A program made the translations under genes and the position numbers. DNA of 64,000 nt, taken from positions 62,001-126,000 of the forward strand of contig JBCBMW010000002.1 in NCBI GenBank assembly GCA_039822105.1, in the 5' to 3' direction. Within the stretch, counting starts at the first letter, position 1. Each line of letters starts with the position of its first letter. Shown in pieces: positions 52,863 to 61,885 of this stretch. The notes under the pieces are model-generated. The model was not told the DNA's origin, searched no databases, and saw only the letters and a program-made list of their open reading frames with translations. The DNA comes from Parvularcula sp039822105 (GTDB lineage: Bacteria > Pseudomonadota > Alphaproteobacteria > Caulobacterales > Parvularculaceae).

Positions 52863-54091
52863 GATGACGAGGATAAGCCTCGCTTGCGAAGGCCATGGAT
52901 GGGAAAGCGCTCGACATAGTCGTCTCTCGCGGTGACATCAAAACTGACGCGGTCCATCATCCGATCCTGCGGCATGGCCATGGGGATCGATGCATCGTCG
53001 AGAGGCCAAGGCTCATCGTGAACACCCTCGATCACGCTATCAACAAGGGGATAACGGATCTTTTCCGCTTCTGCTGCAAGCCGGAAAAGATCAGTACGGA
53101 ACGACGACGCCAGTGCTTGATCGATATCTGTCGATTGAGGCAACTGCCCCCACCTGACCATCTGCATCGCGATCCATGCCGCCTTAGAATGCCAAGGAAA
53201 GCCGGCGACGGAAGGATCAAAAAACGAGGCAAGTGGCTTATGCGCACGACTGCCGAGTGCACGTGAAATATGGCGCGGATCGAGGCCGATATATTGCTCC
53301 TGAGACAGATAGTCGACGGCGGCGTCCTTACCTTCGTCAGTCTGTAACCGTTGCACAGCGCACATAAGCGCGCGAACGAGCCGCTCATGAACGTCCTGAT
53401 GATCGTCCATCCAGTCACGACGCACACCAAGCACCTTCTCGGGCGCAGCCGGCCAAATCTCTGATCCCGCGACGATTTGGTGACCGATGCCGCGATGCAC
53501 GGCGAGCGTGTTCCACGGCTCACCGACGCAAAAGCCATCGATACTCTCGGACTCGCACAGCCGAACCATATCTGGCGGCGGCACAACGATGAGGCGAACA
53601 TCTTTGTCAGGATGAAGACCTGACGCAGCCAGCCAATAGCGCAGAAGATAGTTGTGGCTCGAGAATGGGTAAACCATCGCAAAGGTGATGGGCGCTTGCC
53701 CGGCCGCGCGGCGGCGCTCCGCAATCACCTTCAGGGATTCCGCCGTTACGGGGCGAGCATCGAACGCCCAGGGATCGACATCCTGCATGTCTTTATAAAG
53801 AGCATTGGAGACGGTGATACCGTTGCCGTTAAGGTTGAGACCAAAGGCTGTCGCAAAGGACACCCTCACCGGCGACAGGCCAAGCGCGGACGCCACCACC
53901 ATGGGCGAAAGCATATGCGCCGCGTCGAGATCACCAAAGGCAAGTTGGTCACGAATATGCGCCCAGGAATGACCCTTTGAGAGCGTCACATCAAGATCGA
54001 GTTGTTCGAAGAATCCCTCTTCATTTGCGACCACAAGGGGTGCGGCGTCGCAAAGCGGGATGAAACCGATGGTGAGAGCGTCAGCGCCCAT
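52859..54091 (-). CDS. nasS: Nitrate/nitrite sensor NasS (NrtA/CmpA-like, no signal peptide)
   Basis: 410 residues. The fold is that of the nitrate-binding NrtA family (TIGFIPLCDAAPLVVANEEG, GHSWAHIRDQLAFGDLDAAH, FCVGEPWNTLAV), but there is no export signal, so it is cytoplasmic. That is the hallmark of NasS, which binds nitrate or nitrite and holds NasT inactive when these are absent. It starts 2 bp after nasT and overlaps mobA by 4 bp. The alternative, a periplasmic transport receptor, is contradicted by the missing signal peptide. Confidence 0.92.
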   Translation of the reverse strand: MGADALTIGFIPLCDAAPLVVANEEGFFEQLDLDVTLSKGHSWAHIRDQLAFGDLDAAHMLSPMVVASALGLSPVRVSFATAFGLNLNGNGITVSNALYKDMQDVDPWAFDARPVTAESLKVIAERRRAAGQAPITFAMVYPFSSHNYLLRYWLAASGLHPDKDVRLIVVPPPDMVRLCESESIDGFCVGEPWNTLAVHRGIGHQIVAGSEIWPAAPEKVLGVRRDWMDDHQDVHERLVRALMCAVQRLQTDEGKDAAVDYLSQEQYIGLDPRHISRALGSRAHKPLASFFDPSVAGFPWHSKAAWIAMQMVRWGQLPQSTDIDQALASSFRTDLFRLAAEAEKIRYPLVDSVIEGVHDEPWPLDDASIPMAMPQDRMMDRVSFDVTARDDYVERFPIHGLRKRGLSSSS

Positions 54092-54093
54092 CG

Positions 54094-54696
54094 CTACACC
54101 TTACCCAGAAGATCAGCAATGGACAGGATGTCTTCGGCCACCTGCCTCAGCGGTTTGCCCGACGTCATGGAGGTCTCGCGCATAGCATTGTAGGCTGATT
54201 GCTCGTTCATGCCCCGCTTCTCCATCAGGAGGCCTTTGGCACGTTCGACCACTTTACGGGTTTCCAGATCGTCCTTTGATTTTTGAAGCTCTTTCCACAG
54301 ACCATCGACCATCTTGAAACGTTCGATGGCCACCTCGATCACGGGCAAGATCCTCGACTCAGACAATCCGTCCACGATATACGCACTCACACCAGCGCGC
54401 ACCGCTTCTTTGGCGAGGGAACCGTCTCCATCCTCCACGAACATCACGATCGGCTTGGGATTTTCCTGGGCGACGTTGCGGAGGTTCTCGATCGTGTCAC
54501 GGTCGGGCGACTCGCAATCGATGATAATCGCGTCAGGCTGCAAACTGTTGATCCGCTCCAGAAGATCGATCGACGTGAGATCATTCGCAATATGCACCAC
54601 GGCGCGGTCACGCAGCCCCTGCTCCACGATCGCGGCGCGGCGCGGGTCGCTGTCGATCAAAAGCACGATCAAAGGCGCGTTGGTGACGTCATCCAT
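54094..54696 (-). CDS. nasT: ANTAR-domain transcription antiterminator NasT
   Basis: 200 residues. Pseudo-receiver (1-125) with a partly conserved acidic pocket (LLIDSDPRRAAIV, PDAIIIDCESPD), and a C-terminal ANTAR RNA-binding domain (VVERAKGLLMEKRGMNEQSAYNAMRETSM). NasT binds hairpins in the leader of nitrate-assimilation transcripts and prevents termination when NasS has bound nitrate. The leader terminator upstream of nirB at 61669-61689 is a probable target. The start is 71 bp after the cysG stop. Confidence 0.94.
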   Translation of the reverse strand: MDDVTNAPLIVLLIDSDPRRAAIVEQGLRDRAVVHIANDLTSIDLLERINSLQPDAIIIDCESPDRDTIENLRNVAQENPKPIVMFVEDGDGSLAKEAVRAGVSAYIVDGLSESRILPVIEVAIERFKMVDGLWKELQKSKDDLETRKVVERAKGLLMEKRGMNEQSAYNAMRETSMTSGKPLRQVAEDILSIADLLGKV

Positions 54697-54767
54697 GTCA
54701 AAAGGCTATGCCCGCCGCAGCGCGATAGCAATTGGTTGATGACACTAAAATGACATAGTTTTCCGCT

Positions 54768-56189
54768 CTAGGCGGCAGAAACGCCCGGCTTGCTGAGATG
54801 TTCTGTCTGCGCGCCTGCAAAAACTTGGCCGATCCCGAGAAGGACTGGGCCGTCAGCGACGATGGTCAGACCGGCCAAGTCCTGGAGGGTCATTGAGGTG
54901 ACTTTTTCATCGCCGCGGGACAGCGATTCCATCACAACGACGGGGGTTTCACCGGCCAGGCCAGCACCCATGAGGCTGTCGGCAAGCTCGCCCGCGGTGC
55001 GCCCACCCATGTAGATCATCAGTGTCTTCCGCGGATCGGCATGGGCTTGCCAGTTGAGTTCGGGAAGCACGCCCTTCTTGCTATGAGCCGTCAACAGCGT
55101 GACGCCCTGTGCGCAGTCCCGATGGGTGAGTGAGACGCCTAAGGACGATGCCGCGGCCAGTGCGGCGGTCACGCCCGGTACGATCTCGACACTGATCCCT
55201 TCGGCCTCGAGCGCTGCGATCTCTTCACCGGCCCGGCCGAAGATCATGGGATCGCCTGACTTCAGGCGAACCACGCGCTTACCCGTCTTCGCCAGTTTGA
55301 TCATCAGAGCATTGATGTCTTCTTGTCGGCAGGACGCCCGATGACCACGCTTACCCACGAGCATCTTCTTCGCTTCGCGCCGCGCGAGATCCAAGATATC
55401 ATCCGCTATGAGATCATCGAATAGGATGACGTCGGCTGCTTGCATCGCGCGTACGGCGCGAAGGGTTAGAAGGTCCGCCGCTCCGGGTCCTGCACCGACA
55501 AGGGTCACGTGACCGGCATGAGTTCGTATGGGCGAGGCCTGATCGAAAAAAGCCTCGGCCTTGGCCGCGGGCTCGGTCCACGCGGCGCGAGCGAACGCTT
55601 GCCAAAGACCTCGGCGTTCGGCGGCGTCGGGGATCCGAGCCCTCACTGCTGCTCGTAGCGACTTGGCGGCCCGGCCCCACGCGCCAAAATCTCGAGGAAG
55701 GAGCGCTTCGATCCGAGAACGAACCGATTGGGCCAATGCGGGTGCGGCCCCTCCCGTCGAGATTGAAACGACGACCGGTGAGCGGTTCACAATCGATCCG
55801 AATTGGAAGTCGCAGCATTCCTTCCTGTCGATAACGTTGACGGGCACTCCCGCGTGACGCGCGGCTGCGGCGAACCTCTTGGCGCTCTCACGATCATCTA
55901 AAGCGCCGATCGCCATCGTCTTGCCCACAAAATCGGAACCCGTCCACGTACGTTGGTGGTGGTGGAGATGATCGGCTTTCTGAATAAATTGCTCGATATC
56001 TTGGTCAAGTGAGGGCGTCACGAGATCAACGACAGCACCTGCGGAATGCAAGAGCTGCAGTTTCCACAACGCTCCCTCGCCGCTGCCCACGAAGAGCACG
56101 TGCTTCCCTCGCAGATCATAGAAAACCGGCAAGACAGCGAGCGGTTGAAGGCCAGAATCCGTACAAAGCTCAGGCTTTCTCTGGGACAC
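54768..56189 (-). CDS. cysG: Siroheme synthase CysG (multifunctional)
   Basis: 473 residues. N-terminal precorrin-2 dehydrogenase/ferrochelatase domain (about 1-220) with NAD-binding GKHVLFVGSGEGALWK and SISTGGAAPALAQSVRSRIE. C-terminal uroporphyrinogen-III C-methyltransferase domain (about 225-460) with GHVTLVGAGPGAADLLTL, KRGHRASCRQEDINAL, LKSGDPMIFGRAGEE and PGVTAALAAASSLGVSLTHR. It makes siroheme for NirB from uroporphyrinogen III. It overlaps the nasA 3' end by 20 bp, in the nitrate operon. Confidence 0.96.
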   Translation of the reverse strand: MSQRKPELCTDSGLQPLAVLPVFYDLRGKHVLFVGSGEGALWKLQLLHSAGAVVDLVTPSLDQDIEQFIQKADHLHHHQRTWTGSDFVGKTMAIGALDDRESAKRFAAAARHAGVPVNVIDRKECCDFQFGSIVNRSPVVVSISTGGAAPALAQSVRSRIEALLPRDFGAWGRAAKSLRAAVRARIPDAAERRGLWQAFARAAWTEPAAKAEAFFDQASPIRTHAGHVTLVGAGPGAADLLTLRAVRAMQAADVILFDDLIADDILDLARREAKKMLVGKRGHRASCRQEDINALMIKLAKTGKRVVRLKSGDPMIFGRAGEEIAALEAEGISVEIVPGVTAALAAASSLGVSLTHRDCAQGVTLLTAHSKKGVLPELNWQAHADPRKTLMIYMGGRTAGELADSLMGAGLAGETPVVVMESLSRGDEKVTSMTLQDLAGLTIVADGPVLLGIGQVFAGAQTEHLSKPGVSAA

Positions 56190-58824
56190 GCGTCACCTCC
56201 ATCAGTTTACGAATGTCTTGGCGACAACTTCCGCATCCCGTGCCCGCACCGGTGCGCTCGCCAACGGCGTTGAGGTTATTGGCGCCGTTTTTGATGGCTC
56301 TACAGATGGTGTTGCGACCAACCCCGAGGCAGGCGCAGACCGTTGGACCCGGATCAAAGACCCCCTCCGGCGGTTGACCAGAGAGAATGCGGTGGCGGTC
56401 ACCGGCCGGGATAACGCGGCCGATCTGTTCAGCCAGCCAGTCCCGCGCCGCCGTCACGGGTTCATCACTGGCAAGGAAGATACCCGTCATCCGTCCACGT
56501 TCGAACACAGCGCAACGGTAAGACGCTTCGTCCTCTGCCGTCTCATGAACCAGCACCGCATCACGTCCCGCATTCAGCAGCGTCTTGGCAAAGCGGGACC
56601 AATCGTCAGGTGCGCTGAGGCCCGCAAGCTCCATGCGGTGACCGCGTTCGCACGGCACTTCAGCCCAATATTCTGTATCAGGATGCTCGAGCGCCATACC
56701 CACCGCAAACCCGTGCCACGCTGGTTCAAAAGGCACGATACGGACCGACGATGACTTGAGCGCTGGTTGGCCCGAAATCGGATCAACGATCGGCGCAACC
56801 ATCGCATCGACACGCGCAGCAGACGCCGTCTCCCCGGTCCAATGCATTGGCACAAAAATGCTACCCTGGTCTTGAGCATCCGTGACTATCGTCCGGACAA
56901 TGATGGAGCCTCGATCATTGGATATGCAGGAAAGCGAGTCATGGGCCAATCCAAACCTCTCCGCATCATCCGGGTGAACCTCAACAAAGGGCTCGGGCGC
57001 ATGCCGGTTAAGGCGGGGTGCACGCCGCGTGCGGGTCATCGTATGCCACTGGTCGCGAATGCGCCCGGTATTGAGCGTCAGCGAAGTGGTCTCCGTAGGC
57101 GTATCAGCCACCGTTGGTGCGACGAACCGCGCCTTCCGATCCTCCGTATAGAACTGCCCGTCAGCAAAGAACCGCGCTTTCACCTCCCCGCACTCGGGCT
57201 GCGGCCACTGGACAGGCGCAATGGCGGCATAGTCCGCATCACTCATATCCATCAAGCCGCCAAGATCAAGGTCGCGAGAACCGTTGTTCTCAAAAGCCGT
57301 CATCGCCGCGTATTCGCGAAAAATCTCAGCTGGCGACTTGAAGTTAAAGGCATCGCCGTGACCCAGCCGCTTCGCGAGATCGCAAACAGCGGCCCAGTCG
57401 TGGCGGGTAAGACCAGGGGGCGGTAAGAAGGCCCTCTGACGGGACATCCTTCGCTCCGAATTCGTCACGGTACCGTCTTTCTCACCCCAACCGGTCGCTG
57501 GCAACAGGACGTCCGCACACCTCGCCGTATCCGTGTCCGGCACAATGTCAGAAACGACGACCAACGGACATGCCTTCAGCGCCGCCTTCACCCGATCCGC
57601 ATCCGGCATCGAGACCACGGGGTTGGTCGCCATGATCCAAATCGCCTTGATACGGCCATCCTCGACGGCTTGAAAGAGGTCGACGGCCTTGAGACCCGGG
57701 GCATGGGCCATCGCTGGCGCGTTCCAAAAACGCTGGACACGGTCTATCGACACGGGATCGAAATCCATGTGGCACGCCAGCTGACTGGCAAGACCGCCGA
57801 CCTCTCGCCCGCCCATGGCATTGGGCTGGCCCGTCATGGAGAAAGGGCCCATCCCCTCTCTCCCAAGCCTTCCCGTGAGCAAGTGGGCGTTGATGATAGC
57901 ATTGACACGGTCCGTACCGTCCGCTGCCTGATTGGTTCCCATCGAGAACAGTGTGACCGTGCGCTCTGTTTGGGCAAAGAGGTTGAAGAACGCTGCGAGC
58001 TGTTCTTCAGACAATCGCGTTTGCTTCGCCACTTCAGCGATCGTATAACTCGACGCCAACTTAGTAACGCCGCCAATACCATTTGTGTGCTCCGCAACAA
58101 AGGTATGGTCAATCACTCCGTGTTCGATCAGATGATGAAAAAGACCAAGATAGAGAGCGACGTCACTGCTGGGCGCCAAAGCCAAATGAAGGTCCGCGAT
58201 GTCGCAAGTCGGGGTTCGGCGCGGATCGATCACCACCACTTTCAGGTTGGGGCGCCGCTCTTTCTCAGCCACAATCCTTTGATAAATAACGGGATGACAC
58301 CACGCTAGATTCGACCCTGTCAGGACCAAAAGGTCACAGAGCTCAAGATCGTCATACGTACACGGAATCGTATCCGTCCCAAACGCACGTTTATGTCCGG
58401 CCACGGCAGATGCCATACAGAGCCGAGAGTTGGTATCGACATTGGCACTACCAATGAACCCCTTCATGAGCTTGTTGGCGACGTAGTAGTCTTCGGTGAG
58501 GAGCTGACCCGACAGGTAGAAGGCCACACTGTCCGGACCATGATCGTCAATCGCGCGCTGGAAGCCCTCTGCCACGCGTGCCATCGCCGCGTTCCAGCTG
58601 GTTCGTTGACCATCGACCATTGGTGCCAAGAGACGCCCCTTTTGACCAAGAGTCTCGCCCAGCGCTGAACCCTTGGAGCAGAGCTTCCCCCAATTGGCCG
58701 GGTGCTGTGTATCACCAGCGATGATCGCACTGTCGCGCCCTGTCGGTGTCGCCTTCACCCCGCAGCCCACTCCGCAATAGGGGCAAGTCGTCTTGACGGA
58801 TTCGATCGGGGCACCATCCGCCAT
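56170..58824 (-). CDS. nasA: Assimilatory nitrate reductase catalytic subunit NasA (with C-terminal [2Fe-2S] domain)
   Basis: 884 residues. The N-terminal [4Fe-4S] Cys cluster is in CPYCGVGCGVKAT with KLCSKGSALG. The molybdopterin oxidoreductase domain and dinucleotide-binding domain (LTLNTGRIRDQWHTMTRT) follow. A C-terminal BFD-like [2Fe-2S] domain (VCACLGVGRNTICRAIKN, GTGCGSC) resembles Klebsiella/Synechococcus-type NasA that takes electrons from NADH- or ferredoxin-linked partners. It reduces nitrate to nitrite in the cytoplasm. It begins 3 bp after nirD and overlaps cysG by 20 bp. Confidence 0.95.
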   Translation of the reverse strand: MADGAPIESVKTTCPYCGVGCGVKATPTGRDSAIIAGDTQHPANWGKLCSKGSALGETLGQKGRLLAPMVDGQRTSWNAAMARVAEGFQRAIDDHGPDSVAFYLSGQLLTEDYYVANKLMKGFIGSANVDTNSRLCMASAVAGHKRAFGTDTIPCTYDDLELCDLLVLTGSNLAWCHPVIYQRIVAEKERRPNLKVVVIDPRRTPTCDIADLHLALAPSSDVALYLGLFHHLIEHGVIDHTFVAEHTNGIGGVTKLASSYTIAEVAKQTRLSEEQLAAFFNLFAQTERTVTLFSMGTNQAADGTDRVNAIINAHLLTGRLGREGMGPFSMTGQPNAMGGREVGGLASQLACHMDFDPVSIDRVQRFWNAPAMAHAPGLKAVDLFQAVEDGRIKAIWIMATNPVVSMPDADRVKAALKACPLVVVSDIVPDTDTARCADVLLPATGWGEKDGTVTNSERRMSRQRAFLPPPGLTRHDWAAVCDLAKRLGHGDAFNFKSPAEIFREYAAMTAFENNGSRDLDLGGLMDMSDADYAAIAPVQWPQPECGEVKARFFADGQFYTEDRKARFVAPTVADTPTETTSLTLNTGRIRDQWHTMTRTRRAPRLNRHAPEPFVEVHPDDAERFGLAHDSLSCISNDRGSIIVRTIVTDAQDQGSIFVPMHWTGETASAARVDAMVAPIVDPISGQPALKSSSVRIVPFEPAWHGFAVGMALEHPDTEYWAEVPCERGHRMELAGLSAPDDWSRFAKTLLNAGRDAVLVHETAEDEASYRCAVFERGRMTGIFLASDEPVTAARDWLAEQIGRVIPAGDRHRILSGQPPEGVFDPGPTVCACLGVGRNTICRAIKNGANNLNAVGERTGAGTGCGSCRQDIRKLMEVTRVPEKA

Positions 58825-58827
58825 CGA

Positions 58828-59169
58828 TCAGCTCACGTCGCCCAGGGCTCGCAAATCGACGGAGACCACGCCGCCCTCGACCTTGGCCGGAAAGGTCTGC
58901 ACCTCATAGGCGTCAGGACCTCGGGCGGCGCCTGTATCAAGATCAAAGACCATGTTGTGGAGCGGACACGCGACCGCTCGATCATGAACGATACCCTGGC
59001 TCAGTGGCCCTCCCTTATGCGGACATTCATCACGAAGAGCAAAAACGCCATCGCCCGACGTTCGAAAGAGAGCCACACACCCGGCATCGGTCTTCAGAAC
59101 GCGGCTCCCACGTAAGGGGATCGACGTCAGCGTACAAACCTCCACCCATGCTGCCTCGGGACCGCTCAT
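58828..59169 (-). CDS. nirD: Nitrite reductase [NAD(P)H] small subunit NirD
   Basis: 113 residues with a Rieske-like fold. Both Cys-His pairs are retained (DECPHKGGPLSQG and VACPLHNMVFDLDTG), whereas enterobacterial NirD lacks them, so this form may bind a [2Fe-2S] cluster. It pairs with NirB. The start overlaps the nirB stop by 1 bp, and nasA starts 3 bp after its stop. Confidence 0.93.
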   Translation of the reverse strand: MSGPEAAWVEVCTLTSIPLRGSRVLKTDAGCVALFRTSGDGVFALRDECPHKGGPLSQGIVHDRAVACPLHNMVFDLDTGAARGPDAYEVQTFPAKVEGGVVSVDLRALGDVS

Positions 59170-61616
59170 CAGGCGGTCTCCACTTCGCGGTCGAGTGTGA
59201 TAGGTGTGAATTCGTGGGCATCCTTACCCGCAACCCGAGCCGCCCACGGATCATCCTGCATGAACTGTTGCGAATAGACGAAGCGGTCGTAGTAGGCCTG
59301 GCGCTCGGCAGGATCGATGAGCGTGTCTCTAACGTAGTCGACCCCTACCTTGGCTGCCCATTTGTAGATGCGATCGAGATACCAGCCCTGCTCACGATAC
59401 ATTTGCATCAAGGCGCCGATATAGAGGATGGTCTCGTCTTCTGTCTCTATTGTACAAAGATGATCGGTGCCTTTGACATGCATCCCTGCGGCGCCGGCGA
59501 AGTGGATCTCATAACCGCTATCAACGCAAACGACACCAATGTCTTTGCACGTTGCTTCTGCGCAATTGCGCGGACACCCCGAAACGCCAAGCTTGACTTT
59601 ATGCGGCGTCCAAGAGCCCCAGAGGAAGCGCTCAAGCTTCACTGCCAAACCAGTGGAGTCTTGTGTACCGAAGCGACACCAATCCGTCCCCACACAGCTC
59701 TTCACGGTCCGCAGACCCTTGGCGTAGGCGTGACCTGACACAAGACCTGCCTGATTGAGGTCTGCCCAGACGTCCGGAAGATCTTCTTTTTTGACCCCGA
59801 GCATATCGATCCGTGCACCACCCGTACACTTCACTGTCGGAATTTCGTACTTGTCGACCACGTCGGCAATGGCGCGGAGCTCTTGCGCGGTCGTCATACC
59901 GCCCCACATGCGCGGAACGACAGAGTAGGTCCCATCCTTCTGAATATTGGCATGCACCCGCTCGTTTATAAAGCGCGACTGGCCGTCATCTTCGTACTCG
60001 CCAGGCCATGCGCAGACGAGATAGAAATTGATCGCAGGCCGACATTTTGAGCAACCACACGACGTCTTCCAGTTGAGTTGTTGCATCACATCGGGGATCG
60101 ACTTGAGCTCTCCCGCAATGATCAGACGGCGGACCGCGTCATGGCCAAGATCCGTACAGCCACACATTGGCTTTGCCGCGTCAGGGTCAAAAGCGTCACC
60201 AAGCGTCAGCGCAAGAAGCTGTTCGACCAAGCCGGTGCACGAGCCACACGAGGCCGATGCTTTGGTATGCGCGCGCACGTCGTCAAGGGACGTGAGCCCC
60301 TCGCCCGTGATTGTTGCTTGGATTTTTGATTTGCACACACCATTGCAACCGCAGATCTCAGCGTCAGCCGGCAACGCGGCTACTGCAGCAAGGGGATCAA
60401 CGCCCTCTCCGCCGGCATAAGTGGGGCCGAAAATCAGCGTATCGCGATACTCGGAGATATCGGTGCCGTCCTTGATGTGCTGGAAAAACCAGGCGCTGTC
60501 TCGGGTGTCACCGTAAAAGACCGCACCGACCAGCTTATCACCATCCAGAACCAGACGTTTGTAGACGCCCTTTGCCGCATCGCGGAGGACGATCTCTTCC
60601 AGACCGTCCGCTTGCTGAAACTCGCCGGCGGAGAAGACGTCGACACCCGTGACCTTAAGCTTCGTCGACGTGATTGAACCGGAATAAGTGGCTGTGGCAT
60701 CGCCAACCAATTGAGCTGCCACTGTTTTCGCCATCTCATAGAGAGGCGCAACAAGCCCGTAGCACTGGCCCCGATGCTGGACGCACTCCCCCACGGCAAA
60801 AATATCCCAGTCGGACGTGCGCAGATCATCGCCCACAACGATGCCGCGCTCAACCGTCAGTCCCGCATCCTTTGCTATGGCGGCACTCGGACGGATACCA
60901 ACGGCCATGCACACAACATCAGCACCGATCACGGTTCCGTCGTCGAGGCGAACGGCTTCGACACGCGTCGGCCCTTGAATCTCTTTTGTGTTCGCTTGGG
61001 TATGGACCGTGATTCCTCTCGACTCGATCTCTTTACGGAGGAGATGCCCAGCTGCTTCGTCGAGTTGGCGTTCCATCAGTGTTGGCGCGAGGTGAACGAC
61101 CGTCACGTCCATGCCCTGCATCTTGAGACCCACTGCCGCCTCAAGACCCAAGAGACCGCCGCCGATCACCACTGCTCGCCCACCCTTACGGCAAGCACTG
61201 AGCATGGAGTCGACATCATCAAGATCGCGGTAGCTCAGAACGCCGGGCAAATCGTGGCCGGGCACAGGGATCATAATCGGTGAGGAGCCGGTCGCGATGA
61301 GGAGCTTATCGTAAGGCGCCGTGGTGCCATCGGCTGCCGTGACCACCTTGCTTTGGCGATCAATGGCGACGACACGCTTCCCCTTGTGAAGCGTCACACC
61401 ATGCTCTTTGTACCATGCATCATCATGAATGATGATATCGCCGAACTCCTTTTCGCCAGAGAGAACGGGCGACAGCATGATCCGATCGTAATTGACCCGC
61501 GGTTCGGCGTTAAAGATCGTCACCTGATAAGCATCAGGGTTCTGATCAAAAAGGTGATCCAAGACCCGCCCGGGGGCCATACCATTACCGATAACAACGA
61601 GGCGTTGCGGGTTCAT
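59169..61616 (-). CDS. nirB: Nitrite reductase [NAD(P)H] large subunit NirB
   Basis: 815 residues. FAD/NAD-binding fold (RLVVIGNGMAPGRVLDHL, AVVIGGGLLGLEAAVGLK), two BFD-like [2Fe-2S] motifs (ICGCNGVCKSKI and SCGSCTGLVEQL, then PMCGCTDLGHD and TSCGCSKCRPAI), and the siroheme/[4Fe-4S] half with VSGCPRNCAEATCKDIGVV. It reduces nitrite to ammonium with NAD(P)H. An AAGGAA ribosome-binding site precedes the ATG. The 269-bp leader contains a terminator hairpin probably regulated by NasT. First gene of nirB-nirD-nasA-cysG. Confidence 0.96.
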   Translation of the reverse strand: MNPQRLVVIGNGMAPGRVLDHLFDQNPDAYQVTIFNAEPRVNYDRIMLSPVLSGEKEFGDIIIHDDAWYKEHGVTLHKGKRVVAIDRQSKVVTAADGTTAPYDKLLIATGSSPIMIPVPGHDLPGVLSYRDLDDVDSMLSACRKGGRAVVIGGGLLGLEAAVGLKMQGMDVTVVHLAPTLMERQLDEAAGHLLRKEIESRGITVHTQANTKEIQGPTRVEAVRLDDGTVIGADVVCMAVGIRPSAAIAKDAGLTVERGIVVGDDLRTSDWDIFAVGECVQHRGQCYGLVAPLYEMAKTVAAQLVGDATATYSGSITSTKLKVTGVDVFSAGEFQQADGLEEIVLRDAAKGVYKRLVLDGDKLVGAVFYGDTRDSAWFFQHIKDGTDISEYRDTLIFGPTYAGGEGVDPLAAVAALPADAEICGCNGVCKSKIQATITGEGLTSLDDVRAHTKASASCGSCTGLVEQLLALTLGDAFDPDAAKPMCGCTDLGHDAVRRLIIAGELKSIPDVMQQLNWKTSCGCSKCRPAINFYLVCAWPGEYEDDGQSRFINERVHANIQKDGTYSVVPRMWGGMTTAQELRAIADVVDKYEIPTVKCTGGARIDMLGVKKEDLPDVWADLNQAGLVSGHAYAKGLRTVKSCVGTDWCRFGTQDSTGLAVKLERFLWGSWTPHKVKLGVSGCPRNCAEATCKDIGVVCVDSGYEIHFAGAAGMHVKGTDHLCTIETEDETILYIGALMQMYREQGWYLDRIYKWAAKVGVDYVRDTLIDPAERQAYYDRFVYSQQFMQDDPWAARVAGKDAHEFTPITLDREVETA

Positions 61617-61668
61617 GCGCGGTTCCTTGAGACGGGTTCACGGCAGCAACCGCGAACAAGAAAAGAGC

Positions 61669-61689
61669 AAAAAGGGCCTTTGGCAGGCC
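61669..61689 (-). terminator. Leader terminator (attenuator) upstream of nirB
   Basis: On the minus strand, a GGCCT/AGGCC stem (61685-61689 with 61675-61679; 5-nt loop) is followed by a run of five T (61669-61673). It lies about 52 nt before the nirB start, inside the transcript leader. An alternative outer stem AGAGC/GCTCT (61693-61697 with 61664-61668) could compete. It is the probable point of NasT control. Confidence 0.62.
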
Positions 61690-61718
61690 GAGGCTCTCCG
61701 TCGTTGAAAAGCGCGTGG

Positions 61719-61733
61719 GCACATTCATTGTGC
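61719..61733 (-). promoter_or_regulatory. Leader hairpin, possible NasT (ANTAR) binding element
   Basis: On the minus strand, GCACA-ATGAA-TGTGC: 5-bp stem, short loop, 30 nt upstream of the terminator. ANTAR targets have paired hairpins with A and G at loop positions 1 and 4; the run AATGAA has that spacing. A second matching hairpin was not found by eye. Confidence 0.4.
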
Positions 61734-61740
61734 AGTGTTT

Positions 61741-61769
61741 ATGATCGCACATATGGGTAGGTAGAACAA
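61741..61769 (-). promoter_or_regulatory. Possible promoter for the nirB leader
   Basis: Minus-strand TTGTTC (61764-61769), 17-bp spacer, GATCAT (61741-61746). It would place the start of transcription just before the leader hairpin. Weak consensus match. Confidence 0.3.
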
Positions 61770-61822
61770 GCCTCAAGGCGTGATATAACCCAGATTCGAT
61801 GTGCCCGATCTCGTTGATTTTA

Positions 61823-61838
61823 TTGCCTTATGAGGCAA
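61823..61838. repeat. Inverted repeat between porin and nirB genes
   Basis: TTGCCT-TATG-AGGCAA, perfect 6-bp arms. No T-tract follows on either strand, so it is not a normal terminator. It may be an operator or transcript-stabilising hairpin. A second GCCTC copy nearby (61855-61860) permits alternative pairing. Confidence 0.4.
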
Positions 61839-61885
61839 ACCGGGTCGATCGGTCCGCCTCATAACGCTGAGAGCTGCGAGTGCTG

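Noticed and set aside
61585..61776. Possible leader peptide of about 63 residues overlapping the nirB start
   Set aside because: It runs across the leader terminator and into nirB out of frame; its hydrophobic stretch is probably chance. Control by NasT explains the leader better.
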